DNA of 64,000 nt from Methyloversatilis sp. RAC08. GTDB lineage: Bacteria > Pseudomonadota > Gammaproteobacteria > Burkholderiales > Rhodocyclaceae. This document shows, in pieces, positions 17,308 through 25,971 of this stretch. The stretch is taken from contig NZ_CP016448.1 in NCBI RefSeq assembly GCF_001713355.1, positions 620,001 through 684,000 on the forward strand, given 5' to 3'. Positions within the stretch are counted from its first letter, which is position 1. Each line of letters begins with the position of its first letter. The notes under the pieces were generated by a model. It was not told the DNA's origin and made no database searches. It saw only the letters and a list, made by a program, of their open reading frames with translations. Made by a program: the position numbers and the translations under genes.

Positions 17308-17545
17308 TCTCAACCGCGTGGACCGGCACGTTATTCAACCGGCCGAGTACGATGATCTCCCCGAACTCACCGACGAGATGCTCGCGCGTGGTGTCGTGAA
17401 CAAGGGAGGTCGGCCAAGGGCCGCGAATCCGAAACGGCTGATTTCCATTCGGCTGACCGAAGACGTGATTCAACGCTGGCGGGCTACTGGGCCAGGATGG
17501 CAGACGCGGATGGCAGAAAAGCTCAGCAGCTCGGCGCCCAAATGA
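17264..17545 (+). CDS. brnA: BrnA family antitoxin
   Basis: ATG at 17264 after GAGGAAAG; 93 residues. The C-terminal half is a ribbon-helix-helix DNA-binding domain (LISIRLTEDVIQRWRATGPGWQTRMAEKL), the BrnA signature. The N-terminal acidic segment (EYDDLPELTDEML) is the expected toxin-binding part. BrnA neutralises BrnT and represses the shared promoter. The stop codon lies inside the next attC-like site. Confidence 0.87.
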   Translation: MTASKRASAPSLGSDLNRVDRHVIQPAEYDDLPELTDEMLARGVVNKGGRPRAANPKRLISIRLTEDVIQRWRATGPGWQTRMAEKLSSSAPK

Positions 17546-17605
17546 TGCAGAGCATTTCGCTCCATCGGATTGCCTTCGGCGACCGCTGAGCTTGCACGTT
17601 GGACA
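17536..17605 (+). other. attC-like site C
   Basis: GCCCAAA (one mismatch to RYYYAAC) overlaps the brnA stop. An inner stem CGG-a-TTGCC/GGCGACCG has a TTC apex and an unpaired a, as in site A. It ends in GTTGGAC (17598-17604), a perfect GTTRRRY core. Confidence 0.6.
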
Positions 17606-17919
17606 TCAGAATTGGCGTGGACAAACGAACTGGTGAAAGGAGAAAGTCGCAGATCGAGCAGAAGCGCTTGGGGCGCCTGGTGCTTTTCCTCGCCGTCTCC
17701 GTCATGTTCTATTGGCTAAGTTTCAGGGTGTTCACCGCACTGGATTGCGAGTTCTTCGGCTCCAAGCTTGCGCTCGCAGTCGTGCCAGCCTGTGCGATTC
17801 TTGGGAATCATTGTGCCGCTGCCATTCCCTTTGCCCTTGCCAGTGTGTCGCTTTTGCTGGCGGTTCGCTCGCAGATGTACCAACGGCCATTCGGAGATCG
17901 CCATGGTCGGAGGAACTGA
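17599..17919 (+). CDS. Small membrane protein (cassette 4)
   Basis: An open frame beginning at TTG 17599 inside the GTTGGAC core; GTG 17617 or TTG 17670 (after AAGGAG) may be the real start. There are two hydrophobic segments (about 28-48 and 62-88), with cysteines in the loop. No family recognised. The stop is one base before the next RYYYAAC box. Confidence 0.45.
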   Translation: MDIRIGVDKRTGERRKSQIEQKRLGRLVLFLAVSVMFYWLSFRVFTALDCEFFGSKLALAVVPACAILGNHCAAAIPFALASVSLLLAVRSQMYQRPFGDRHGRRN

Positions 17920-17920
17920 T

Positions 17921-17998
17921 GCCTAACTGGGCGTTTGTGTGGGACGACTGCGCCGCCCCACAACTTCGGCGTAGGGCTCACTAAGGCGAACTAAGCCT
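17921..17998 (+). other. attC-like site D (degenerate)
   Basis: GCCTAAC (17921-17927) matches RYYYAAC. Hairpin potential exists (CGCC with GGCG, CTTC near the apex). The right core is lost (CTAAGCC instead of GTTAGGC). Confidence 0.4.
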
Positions 17999-18319
17999 AT
18001 GCGGATCACGCTCTACATCGTGGCAAGCCTGCCACTCGCGCTTGTGGCATTTCTGGCGGCAGCGTGGTGGTCCACACTACCTCGGCCATGGCTCTTCGCC
18101 GTTGCTGGGGCCCTCTGTCTATACCTGCTGCTTGCCGTCATCGCAGGCATAGCGGTGTTCATCGGACCGGGCGTTGGGTCTTACTTCCTGGAAGCGCCGA
18201 ACCCTTCGATCACTTCAACGAGGTCATTTCCTGTCGCGGAACTGGTCGCTGTTGCAATCTTTCTTGCGCTAGGTACCGTTGTCTTGTGGGTATTCAAGCA
18301 ATGGCAACTTCAGCCCTAA
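17999..18319 (+). CDS. Small multi-helix membrane protein (cassette 5)
   Basis: ATG at 17999; 106 residues with three hydrophobic helices (about 5-25, 30-55, 78-98) and a short polar segment. No recognised family. It occupies the whole space between two attC-like sites, and its TAA stop is shared with the next box (CCCTAAC). Confidence 0.55.
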   Translation: MRITLYIVASLPLALVAFLAAAWWSTLPRPWLFAVAGALCLYLLLAVIAGIAVFIGPGVGSYFLEAPNPSITSTRSFPVAELVAVAIFLALGTVVLWVFKQWQLQP

Positions 18320-18390
18320 CCCACCGCTGCAGCGTACCGAAAAAATGCTTCGCTTTTCTCGCCGCTGTGAACCGCCCCGGGTTTCGCGGA
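18313..18390 (+). other. attC-like site E, end of array
   Basis: GCCCTAAC overlaps the preceding stop. CAGCG (18330-18334) pairs with CGCTG (18363-18367), enclosing a CGA-A4/T4-TCG stem with a GC-TTC-GC apex and one unpaired base. No clear GTTRRRY core follows. Confidence 0.45.
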
Positions 18391-18485
18391 CGCCCCAACT
18401 CTAGACAACGAAGCTGCCGATGCGTGTCTTCAGCGGCATCTCGATCCGCAGAGCGCGGCTCGAACGCGCGCGTCCGGCGCTGTCG

Positions 18486-18683
18486 TCACTCCAGCGACTT
18501 TTCCCCTGTCGGCACCGGAGCCGCTTCGTCCGGCGCCTTCGGCGTGTCCGAGTTGTGATGCACCTTGTGCGTCTTCTTCCCCGGCTGCGGCGTCTTGTCG
18601 GCGTCGGGGGCGATGTCTTCGCCGTGCTTCTTCTTTTCCTGGCGCACCTTCTTGTCGTGCGCAATATCGCGTGGGTCGGTCAT
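18486..18683 (-). CDS. Small hydrophilic protein, unknown function
   Basis: ATG at 18683 gives 65 residues starting MTDPRDIAHDKKVRQEKKKH, highly charged and Pro/Asp rich toward the C-terminus, with no hydrophobic core. Short proteins starting this way recur in Burkholderiales-type genomes from general knowledge, but no function is known to me. A longer in-frame start at 18725 is possible. Confidence 0.6.
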   Translation of the reverse strand: MTDPRDIAHDKKVRQEKKKHGEDIAPDADKTPQPGKKTHKVHHNSDTPKAPDEAAPVPTGEKSLE

Positions 18684-18949
18684 CGCATGTTTCCTTCGCT
18701 GGTTGATGGGCTTCCTCACCGGCACCGCGTGTCATCCATGCAGGACAGCCCGCGGCCGGACCCCGCACATCGCCCGACCTGCATCCCGCGGCATCGTGAG
18801 TGCACTGTCTGACGGGCGCGGTTCGTCGCGTCGATGAGGCGCTGTCCGAATGCTGGGCGTAGGCCGACCGACTGTCTGTCGGCTGGCGCACAAGGGCGCC
18901 GGCTGCGATGGGTGGGCGGCGATGCAATATGCGACACCCTGCCCGATGC
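18684..18949. other. Intergenic region with no visible gene
   Basis: No coding pattern, hairpin or repeat was identified between the small charged protein and the terminator of the ferritin-like gene. Confidence 0.5.
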
Positions 18950-18985
18950 AAAACGGGGCGCCCCGGCCTGTGCCGGAGCGCCCCG
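18950..18985 (-). terminator. Rho-independent terminator
   Basis: CGGGGCGC pairs with GCGCCCCG, and CCGGC with GCCGG, around CTGT. On the minus strand the stem is followed by TTTTGC. It lies about 30 bases after the ferredoxin/ferritin-like gene. Confidence 0.88.
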
Positions 18986-19013
18986 CTTCGGGTTCGCGGC
19001 ATGACCTCGCCGC

Positions 19014-19910
19014 TTATCTGGCCTTCGCACGCATCGCGGCTTCTTCCTTTTCGATCCACAGCTTGAGCGTTTCGACGTGTTCGGTTTCTTCGCGCACGAA
19101 CTCCTTGGCGACCTTGCGGATGTCCGGGTCTTCGGTGGTGTTCGCGACGGCGTAGTAGAACTCGAAGCCGCGACGTTCGCCCTGCAGCGCGGCCTTCAGT
19201 CCGTCCAGCCGCGTCAGTGCGGGGTCGCCGGCCCACAGCGCAGTCATTTCCGGCGACGAGTTGTCCGGCCAGGACGAGCTGGCGGGCAGTTGCACGGTGA
19301 CGTCGTAGCGGGCGCACTTGGCCTTGGCTTCGTCGAGATGCATGCGCGAGTACCTGGCCAGCTGGGTGAACAGCGAGGCGACATCGGCGTTGCCGCAGGC
19401 CGCCATCGATTCGGCCAGCTGGTCGTAATGCACCGCCGCATCTTCTTCGACCTTCACCGAATAGCTCAGGAACTCGTCCAGCGAGCCGATCTGCACGCCG
19501 CCCTTGTAGATCGCGGCGGCAATCGAGAGCGCTGGGCCCTTGCCAGGAATCGTCGTATCTCCTTCAAACGACACAATGATGTCTTCGTTGCGGACGAAGC
19601 ACTGGCAGGCCAGCCGATGCTGCGGCGGCATGTCGTTGACTTCGGCGTCCATGATTTCTTCCTTCGAAATCTTGCCCATCTGGCGCAGCACTTCCTTTTC
19701 CTTCTCGGTCAGCGCAACGCCATAGCGCACGCGCTTGTCGACGTGGCTGACCTCGACGATGCAGGACGCGCAGTCGCCGTCCTGACAGTCGAACGGGATC
19801 GGAATCCTGTGCGCCTTGGCGAGGCCAAGCAGCGTGCCGCGGTCGCCCGCGACGGCATAGACGGTGATGTCGCGCGGCATGGCCGGCGAGGTGAATGTAA
19901 CGTTTGCCAC
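19014..19910 (-). CDS. 2Fe-2S ferredoxin / ferritin-like fusion protein
   Basis: GTG start at 19910, 7 bases after AGGAG; 298 residues. Residues about 1-115 are a plant-type [2Fe-2S] ferredoxin: CQDGDCASC supplies three ligands and ACQC the fourth. Residues about 135-295 form a four-helix ferritin-like/rubrerythrin-type domain with carboxylate-His pairs (KVEEDAAVHYDQLAE, EEDAA..., ERRGFEFYY, REETEHVETLKLWIE). The likely role is electron delivery to a diiron centre for iron or peroxide handling, but this fusion is not one I can name. Monocistronic, with its own terminator. Confidence 0.82.
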   Translation of the reverse strand: MANVTFTSPAMPRDITVYAVAGDRGTLLGLAKAHRIPIPFDCQDGDCASCIVEVSHVDKRVRYGVALTEKEKEVLRQMGKISKEEIMDAEVNDMPPQHRLACQCFVRNEDIIVSFEGDTTIPGKGPALSIAAAIYKGGVQIGSLDEFLSYSVKVEEDAAVHYDQLAESMAACGNADVASLFTQLARYSRMHLDEAKAKCARYDVTVQLPASSSWPDNSSPEMTALWAGDPALTRLDGLKAALQGERRGFEFYYAVANTTEDPDIRKVAKEFVREETEHVETLKLWIEKEEAAMRAKAR

Positions 19911-20189
19911 GTGAGTACTCCTGTTTGAGGGGTGGAACCCTCGAACCGCAGGAAGCGTGCCGCCGCCGGGCCGCGACGTTGACGAGGATCAAGCAGACGG
20001 CATTCAGGTGCGGGGGGTGCAGCATCGTGGCCGCGTTCTAAAATGGGAAACGCAACCGAATTCACTTTTGGTGTCGACGTCATGATTGGTTTGGACGTCT
20101 CGCCCGCGACGTCCGAGCCACCGCGTATCCTCTGGCATGCCAGCGCCCGCACACTCGACAGCTATGCGCCTCCGGAGTACATTCCTGAA

Positions 20190-20501
20190 ATGTTCACAGT
20201 CGTCGAGACCGCGCTTTTTCAGAAGCAGTGGCCCATGTACTGGACGGAAGATGAGCGCGGTGAGTTTGCGTCCTTCCTCTCCGCGAACCCGGATTCAGGA
20301 AGTGTCGTGCCAGCGTCGGGCGGCATTCGCAAGATTCGCTGGAAGCGTCAAGGAACAGGCAAGTCGGGGGGAGTACGAGTCATCTACTTCACCCGGAATG
20401 AGGCGGAGGAGCTGGTGCTCCTGACTCTGTACGCGAAGTCCAAGACCGACAATCTGACCGGTGCTGTACTCAAGGAGATTCGTCATGCCCTCGAAAGTTA
20501 A
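20190..20501 (+). CDS. RelE/HigB-type toxin
   Basis: The likely start is ATG 20190 (MFTVVETALFQKQW), giving 103 residues; a longer open frame upstream looks non-coding. It has the RelE fold pattern: FQKQW, then ASFLSANPDSGSVVPASGGIRKIRW, then GGVRVIYFTRNEAEELVLLTLYAKS. This matches HigB-type toxins paired with NadS/HigA antitoxins. These toxins are ribosome-dependent ribonucleases. It overlaps the HTH antitoxin gene by 17 bases. Confidence 0.85.
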   Translation: MFTVVETALFQKQWPMYWTEDERGEFASFLSANPDSGSVVPASGGIRKIRWKRQGTGKSGGVRVIYFTRNEAEELVLLTLYAKSKTDNLTGAVLKEIRHALES

Positions 20502-20799
20502 GCCTCTCGCTGCCAGGGAACTCGCCGTTCTTGAGGCGAGCCGTGATCTGGGCGCAGAGCTGCTGCAGTCCATCCGTGAAATGAAAGCGGGACAAACTCA
20601 GTTGGTCCATAGCCCGGCTGCCGAGGCACGCGAGAAGACGGGCCTGTCGCAAAGTCAGTTTGCCGCGTTGCTCGGCGTCTCAGTGCGGACGCTTCAAGGA
20701 TGGGAACAGGGTCGCAAGCAGCCGAGTGGCGCTGCGCGCACGCTGCTGACGATTGCTCGCACCAATCCGAAAGCTTTGCTCGCCGTGGTCGGCAAGTAG
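20485..20799 (+). CDS. HTH antitoxin (NadS/HigA-like)
   Basis: ATG 20485 follows AAGGAGA; 104 residues. The C-terminal half is an XRE-type helix-turn-helix (TGLSQSQFAALLGVSVRTLQGWEQGRK, in parts), preceded by an N-terminal segment that likely binds the toxin. It is the usual partner of the RelE/HigB-type toxin and should repress the shared promoter. Confidence 0.87.
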   Translation: MPSKVKPLAARELAVLEASRDLGAELLQSIREMKAGQTQLVHSPAAEAREKTGLSQSQFAALLGVSVRTLQGWEQGRKQPSGAARTLLTIARTNPKALLAVVGK

Positions 20800-20818
20800 C
20801 AATCCGGCCGCGACAGCG

Positions 20819-21562
20819 TCAGGCGCACCGCCCGAAATCCCCCGCTTCGATGCCGAACCAGGCCAGGCCCGGCGTCTTTTCGACGACGATGCAGTCGCCG
20901 TCGAGCCGGTAGCTCAGTTGCAGGTGGTGGCGCGGAGCGGACAGCACGGCCGGATTGAATACGGCGAAGTTCTCGCCCTCGGGCCGGCGCACCGACTGCA
21001 CCAGCAGGCCCGGATGACCTTCGCGGTGGATGCGCGCGCCTACCAACTGCGGAAAGCTGTAGTCGGCCGGATGCAGCAGCGCCGGCCAGTCGCCGGTGAG
21101 CGGCCGGAAATCGAGCAGTGCGGCGGCACAGCCCACGACATACACCTTGCGCTCGGCCACCACCGATTCGCGCTCGAAGCCGGCATCGGCCAGCAGGCCC
21201 TGGCGCCAGTGCCAGGCCGATTCGTACACCGTCGTGTCGACCGACTCCGAGCCGTACCACACACCGTGGCGCCCGTCGGAATAGCGGCTCGCCTGCCAGT
21301 TCTGGAACGGCCAGGCGATAGCGTTGAACCACTCGGCATCCTCGAACGGGCGGTGCAGCACCGGTGTGGCCGAGCGGTAGGTCGGCGGCTTGGCGTCGCC
21401 TTCCACCTTCTGCGCCAGCGCCCATTCGGCCGGGTCGTCGGAGAGGTCGTCGAACAGATCCTGCGAGGTGCGCAGCGACACGATGTTGCGGAACACGTCG
21501 CGCTGCACCTCGGCCAGCGCCAGGCGGGCGAACAGGTCGCCGAAACTCAATGACTGCGTCAC
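20819..21562 (-). CDS. RES-domain toxin (NAD+ phosphorylase type)
   Basis: GTG 21562 overlaps the antitoxin stop (GTGA), indicating coupling; 247 residues. It has the RES pattern with a central Arg (TYRSATPVL), a Glu-containing block ([20 protein letters not shown]) and Ser near the C-terminus ([22 protein letters not shown]). RES toxins such as MbcT degrade NAD+ by phosphorolysis. They pair with Xre-type antitoxins, as here. Confidence 0.88.
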   Translation of the reverse strand: MTQSLSFGDLFARLALAEVQRDVFRNIVSLRTSQDLFDDLSDDPAEWALAQKVEGDAKPPTYRSATPVLHRPFEDAEWFNAIAWPFQNWQASRYSDGRHGVWYGSESVDTTVYESAWHWRQGLLADAGFERESVVAERKVYVVGCAAALLDFRPLTGDWPALLHPADYSFPQLVGARIHREGHPGLLVQSVRRPEGENFAVFNPAVLSAPRHHLQLSYRLDGDCIVVEKTPGLAWFGIEAGDFGRCA

Positions 21563-21954
21563 TGACCGCGTGCCCGGTCGAGATAGGCACGCACCATGAG
21601 CAGGCCTGCGAAGCCCCATTCCCGGATCACTTCGACCGGACTCAGATTGTCGAAGGCGCGGTTGCGGGTGCTGATCCAGCGATAGACGAGGTCGCGGTTC
21701 TGCGGAAACAGCAGACGAAGATTCTTGTGAATGCCCAGCAGATGACCGACCCGCTCGTACTGGTCGCGGCTGGTGCCGATCGGCTCGCCGCGCCGGTAGC
21801 GCGCCAGTGCTGCGCGGTTGCTGGCGGCAATGCCGAGCAGCGCGGCCTGGTCTTCGGTGGATAGTTTCCAGTGATCAAGCAAGGTCATGACCATGCGGGC
21901 CAGCGCGCCGCGGTCTTCGGAAGCGCTGACACCCTTGTCTGCAATGGCGCCCAT
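21559..21954 (-). CDS. Xre/MbcA/ParS-type antitoxin
   Basis: A 131-residue protein starting [16 protein letters not shown]. The N-terminal half is an Xre-like HTH; the C-terminal toxin-binding domain shows [29 protein letters not shown]-type residues, diagnostic of the Xre/MbcA/ParS C-terminal family. It neutralises the RES toxin encoded next and probably autorepresses through the inverted repeat overlapping its promoter. Confidence 0.9.
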   Translation of the reverse strand: MGAIADKGVSASEDRGALARMVMTLLDHWKLSTEDQAALLGIAASNRAALARYRRGEPIGTSRDQYERVGHLLGIHKNLRLLFPQNRDLVYRWISTRNRAFDNLSPVEVIREWGFAGLLMVRAYLDRARGQ

Positions 21955-22004
21955 GGGCGGCTCCTGTCGGATCGGGATGGAAATGTCAGGATAGCACCCA
22001 GACG

Positions 22005-22045
22005 TTGTTAATCAAACAATATATGTTTCGATAGATCACAATCAA
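22005..22045 (-). promoter_or_regulatory. Promoter and operator of the RES/Xre module
   Basis: On the minus strand TTGATT (22040-22045) and TATATT (22018-22023) are 16 bases apart. A 15-bp inverted repeat (arms TTGTT 22005-22009 and AACAA 22015-22019) overlaps the -10 and start site. This is where an autorepressing antitoxin would bind. Confidence 0.65.
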
Positions 22046-22288
22046 GCACACTCACCTGCGGGCGACGCCGATCCGGCGGCAGCAAGCAGGATGGTGCTCG
22101 GCCTCCGCGCCAACCGTCGACGGTGCGTAAAAAAACCCGCTCGCACGTATCCCCGCAGGCGGGCCATGCCGCCCCAGTCGCGCACGATTGACCTGCGTCA
22201 AGCGGCGCCAACACCGGTGCCGCGCTGTCATCAATCCGCCATCTGTGCGCTCGACACTGACCCGTTCGATCCCGCACCAATACGCCGC

Positions 22289-24229
22289 ATGCGCAAGGAA
22301 TCCGCCGTCGAAGCACTCGGCCAGCAGTCGCTGCTGATGCCGGCCCGCATCAAGGCCGCGCTGGCCGCCAATGACCGACTCAAGCTCAGCCTGACCATGC
22401 TGCAGGCGGCGGCCGCGCACGCCTCCGACCGCGAAGCGCCGGTCGCCGACTGGGCACCGGACATGCGCCAGGCCGGCCTGCGTGACGCCACCTGGCTGCG
22501 CGAACTGGTCAGCACTGCCTACTTCGACGATCACACGCTGGTGCTGCCGAAGATCGCCCCGCTGGCCGAACTGCTGCAGACCGATCTCACGCTGATGGCG
22601 CGCCCGGTGTGCGATGGCGGTGCCCCGGTCGACGCCGAACTGCAGCAGCGGCGCGACGAATGGCTGGCCCGGCTCGGTACGCTGGCCGAGCGCGAAGGTC
22701 TGGATGGCGACGGACTGCGCGCGCTCACCCACGGCGACCGCCGCGGCGGCGACAGCCTGCACCTGCTGGTGATGGACCTGCATCGCCGGCTCAATGCACT
22801 GTCGGCGCAGATCGCGACCGAGAACATCGACGGCGCGCACGCCTGGCAGATCAAGCCGGAGGACAGGCCGCTGATCCAGGCCTTCATGCGCGGCATCGCG
22901 CGCACCGCGCCGCTCAAATTCTCGCATCCCGGCCTCGATACCGCGGTCACGCGCGACCACAGCCGGTTGCTGATCCAGAACGACATCGGCACCAATGACG
23001 TGCATGTGCTGGTGATCGAGGTCGAACACGGCCGCATCGCGCTCACCTATTCCGACCTGCATGCCGGCCGCTTCGACTTCTTCCGCCGCATGCTGGCCGA
23101 CATCGGCTTCGAATGGACGGTGTCGGCGCCGCGCGTCAGCAGCGAACTGAACGCCGGCAAGCCCTATCAGCTCGGCCGCGCCGAACTGCGCACACGCGGC
23201 GTTCGCGCCCAGTGCGACGCGCTGGAGCGGATGGCTTCGCGCATCGTGTTCGTGATCGACTGGAATCGCGCCCGGCGACGGCTGCAGATTTTCATCGACA
23301 AGGCCGGCGCGCGCGACCTGCTGTGGCAGGCGGCGCGCGAGGAATGGGGCCACATGGCCTGGCTGCTGGCCGGCGGCGAGGAGTTGGTGTACAGCGCGAT
23401 GCGCGCGGCCGGCGCCGATGTCTTCCGCGTTGGCGACCGTCTGGATGCCGTGCTCGGCCGCGAAGCCGCGCGCGACTATCTGGCGGCCCTGCTGCGCACC
23501 TCCAGCCAGGCGCTGCTGGCGCATCAGCCGGTCAATCAGGTGGCCGACGAGGCGCGCCTGCTGCTCGCGCAGCTGCTGGCCCGGCGCACGATCGAACTGG
23601 ACCTGATCGCCGAACACGCCGCCTGGTGTCACGCGCTGGCGCAGGCGCTGGGCGATGCGCTCGACGGCGCCGGCGACGCTGCAGCGCTGAGCGCACGCGC
23701 GAAGGACTGGGAGCGGCGCGCCGACCGCCTGCTCACCGAGGCACGCCAGCGCGCCGAGCGGCAGCCGCGCTAGGCCGCGGTGGTGGCACTGCTGTCGCAG
23801 GCCGACGACGTGGCCGACGCACTGGAAGAGTGTCTGTTCATCCATTCGATGCTGGATGCGCCGCCGATCGACGGCATGCCGGGCGAGGTGCGCGACGCAC
23901 TGCGTCTGCTGTGCAACACGACCACCGCGGCCATCCAGGACTGGGTGCGCGCGATCGAAATCGCGCGCCATGTCGGCGGTGCCGGTGACGCGGGCGAGGG
24001 CGAAAGCTTCCTGCAGACGCTGTGGCGCATGCTGCGCGCCGAGCGCCTGTGCGACGAACAGGCGCGGCAGGCCCGGCGCGCCATCGTGCGCACGCTGCAT
24101 GCCTCGCCAGCCGCCTATGCGCTGGCCAGCGATCTCGCCGCCACGCTGGAAAAGGCGTCCGACGCCCTGCTCGCAGCAGGTTATTCGCTGCGCAGTCTGG
24201 TGTTTTCGCGCAACGGAGATGCCGCATGA
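22289..24229 (+). pseudogene. PhoU-like (DUF47-type) protein gene split by an in-frame amber codon
   Basis: ATG at 22289 opens a frame that stops at TAG 23771-23773 (after ERQPR) and continues in the same frame (AAVVALLSQADDVADALEE) to TGA 24227-24229. The break falls inside a helical PhoU/DUF47-like domain: WERRADRLLTEARQRAERQ before it and DDVADALEECLFIHSML after it are consecutive helices of that fold. The N-terminal 400 residues are unassigned. One substitution (from CAG or TGG) would explain the stop; translation of the second part from GTG 23780 is also possible. The end overlaps the dikinase-like gene (ATGA). Confidence 0.65.
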
Positions 24230-25839
24230 AGACAAGCGCCAGACAAGGCTTTCTGATCGGTTGCGGCGAAGCAGAGCACGCCGACGCCAGCGCCGCCAGC
24301 ATGGGTTCCAAGGCCTGGAACCTGCTGCGCATGGCCAACACCGGGCTGCGCGTGCCGCCGGCCTTCGTGCTCGGCACGCAGTGGACCGACCACCCCGACA
24401 CCGGCATCGAACACGCCTTCGCCAGCGGCCTGCCTGCGCTCGAACAGGCAGTCGGCCGCCGCCTCGGCAATGCCGCCGACCCGCTCATCGTGTCGGTACG
24501 CTCGGGGGCTGCGGTGTCCATGCCGGGCATGATGGAAACGCTGCTCAACATCGGCCTGTCAGACCGCACGCTGTCCGGCTTCCTGCGCCAGACCGGCAAC
24601 CCGCGCCTGGTATGGGACGCCTACCGCCGACTGGTGGCGAGCTATGGCGAAGTGGTGGCCGGCCTGCCGGCTGGGCTGTTCGAAGGCGAACTGGAGCGGA
24701 TGACCCAGGAGCGCGACGAACGCAGCCTCGACTTCAGCGAACTGCGCGACCTGACCCACCGCTTCCTCGATCTTTATGCCGCGGGTGCCGGCAGGCCCTT
24801 CCCGCAAGACCCGAATGAGCAGTTGGCCGAGGCAGTGCGCGCGGTATTCGCATCGTGGAACGCCGACAAGGCGGCGACCTATCGCCGGCTCAACAACATC
24901 GCCGCCGACATGGGCACCGCGGTGACCGTACAGGCCATGGTGTTCGGCAACTGCGGTCACGGCTCGGGTGCCGGCGTCGGCTTCACGCGCAACCCGGCCA
25001 CCGGCGAGCCGGGACTGTGGGTGGATTTCCTGTCCAACGCCCAGGGCGAAGATGTGGTGTCGGGTCGGCGCAGTGCGCACGGACACGAAGCGCTGGCGCA
25101 AAGCCTGCCGGCCGCGTGGGCCGATCTGCAGCATGCCGCCGGTGCGCTGGAATCGCTGTTCGGCGACATGCAGGATTTCGAATTCACGGTGCAGGATGGC
25201 GTGCTGCACCTGCTGCAGTCGCGCACCGGCAAGCGTACGCCCCGTGCCGCCGCGCGCATCGCACTGGACCTGCTGGACGAAGGCGTGATCGACGCGGACA
25301 CCGCGCGCCATCGCACTGCCGAACTGGATGACAGCGACCTGCAGACGATGCGGCTGGTGTTCAAGGGTCACAGCGAACCACCCGAGCCGCTGGCCTGTGG
25401 CATGAGTGCGAGCGCCGGTATCGCGAGCGGAGAGATCGCCTTCGATGGCGAGCGCGTTGCCGCCCGCGTGAAGGACGGGGCGCGCGTCATCCTGGTGCGC
25501 AGCGACGCGGAAACCGCCGATATCGGCGCGCTCGAACACGCGGCCGGTCTGCTCACCCGCAACGGTGCCCGCACCTCTCATGCCGCAGTGGTGGCGCGCC
25601 AGCTCGGCAAGGTGTGCCTGGTCGGCTGCGATGCGCTGCGCATCGACCTTGAGAAGCGCCGTCTGCACATCGGCGAACAGCGCTTCGTCGAAGGCGATGC
25701 CATCACGCTGGACGGCAACTCCGGCGGCATTCACGCCGGCACGGTGCGCAGCGAGCGCGTACCGGACCGCCCGCTGATGGCGCGGCTGCAGGCACTGCGC
25801 GGAAAACCGGCGAAGGCGCAGGGCAAACGCAAGCGCTGA
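24226..25839 (+). CDS. PPDK/PEP-synthase-like protein lacking the PEP-binding barrel
   Basis: ATG 24226 overlaps the previous stop and follows GGAG; 537 residues. Residues about 20-360 resemble the pyruvate-phosphate-dikinase ATP-binding domain (VSVRSGAAVSMPGMMETLLN, GFTRNPATGEPGLW, LQSRTGKRTPRAA). Residues about 385-510 form the mobile phosphohistidine domain with the catalytic His in NGARTSHAAVVARQLGK. The C-terminal PEP/pyruvate TIM barrel (about 350 residues in PPDK) is absent and the protein ends in a basic tail. It could transfer phosphate from ATP to another acceptor, perhaps via the coupled upstream protein (inference). Confidence 0.85.
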   Translation: MKTSARQGFLIGCGEAEHADASAASMGSKAWNLLRMANTGLRVPPAFVLGTQWTDHPDTGIEHAFASGLPALEQAVGRRLGNAADPLIVSVRSGAAVSMPGMMETLLNIGLSDRTLSGFLRQTGNPRLVWDAYRRLVASYGEVVAGLPAGLFEGELERMTQERDERSLDFSELRDLTHRFLDLYAAGAGRPFPQDPNEQLAEAVRAVFASWNADKAATYRRLNNIAADMGTAVTVQAMVFGNCGHGSGAGVGFTRNPATGEPGLWVDFLSNAQGEDVVSGRRSAHGHEALAQSLPAAWADLQHAAGALESLFGDMQDFEFTVQDGVLHLLQSRTGKRTPRAAARIALDLLDEGVIDADTARHRTAELDDSDLQTMRLVFKGHSEPPEPLACGMSASAGIASGEIAFDGERVAARVKDGARVILVRSDAETADIGALEHAAGLLTRNGARTSHAAVVARQLGKVCLVGCDALRIDLEKRRLHIGEQRFVEGDAITLDGNSGGIHAGTVRSERVPDRPLMARLQALRGKPAKAQGKRKR

Positions 25840-25971
25840 CCGGCGGGCCGCCGTTCGACCGGGGGCACGGCTGATGCAAATGCACTGCCCGATCGATGCG
25901 GCCCATGCACCGACACGTGCCTGTAACCCTGTCGTTACCAGGCTGACGCATGAGCGCGCCACGCTTTCGCG

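Larger units (their letters stand above)
16307..18390 (+). other. Integron-like gene cassette array without integrase (CALIN-like)
   Basis: Five small transcription units, all on the plus strand, are each followed within about 10 bases of the stop by an RYYYAAC-like box and an imperfect hairpin with a TTC apex. The array opens with GTTAGGT (16307-16313), a perfect GTTRRRY core and the exact inverse of the ACCTAAC box that ends the first unit. Matching of the two ends of one cassette is known for integron cassettes. Contents are two-helix membrane proteins, a soluble protein and a BrnT/BrnA pair, common cassette cargo. No intI gene lies in the window. Confidence 0.6.

Noticed and set aside
22052-24235. 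A 727-codon open frame on the minus strand, and similar long frames at 715-2274 and 29705-31978
   Set aside because: They mirror well-supported genes on the other strand, show no recognisable motifs and are expected in GC-rich DNA where stop codons are rare.
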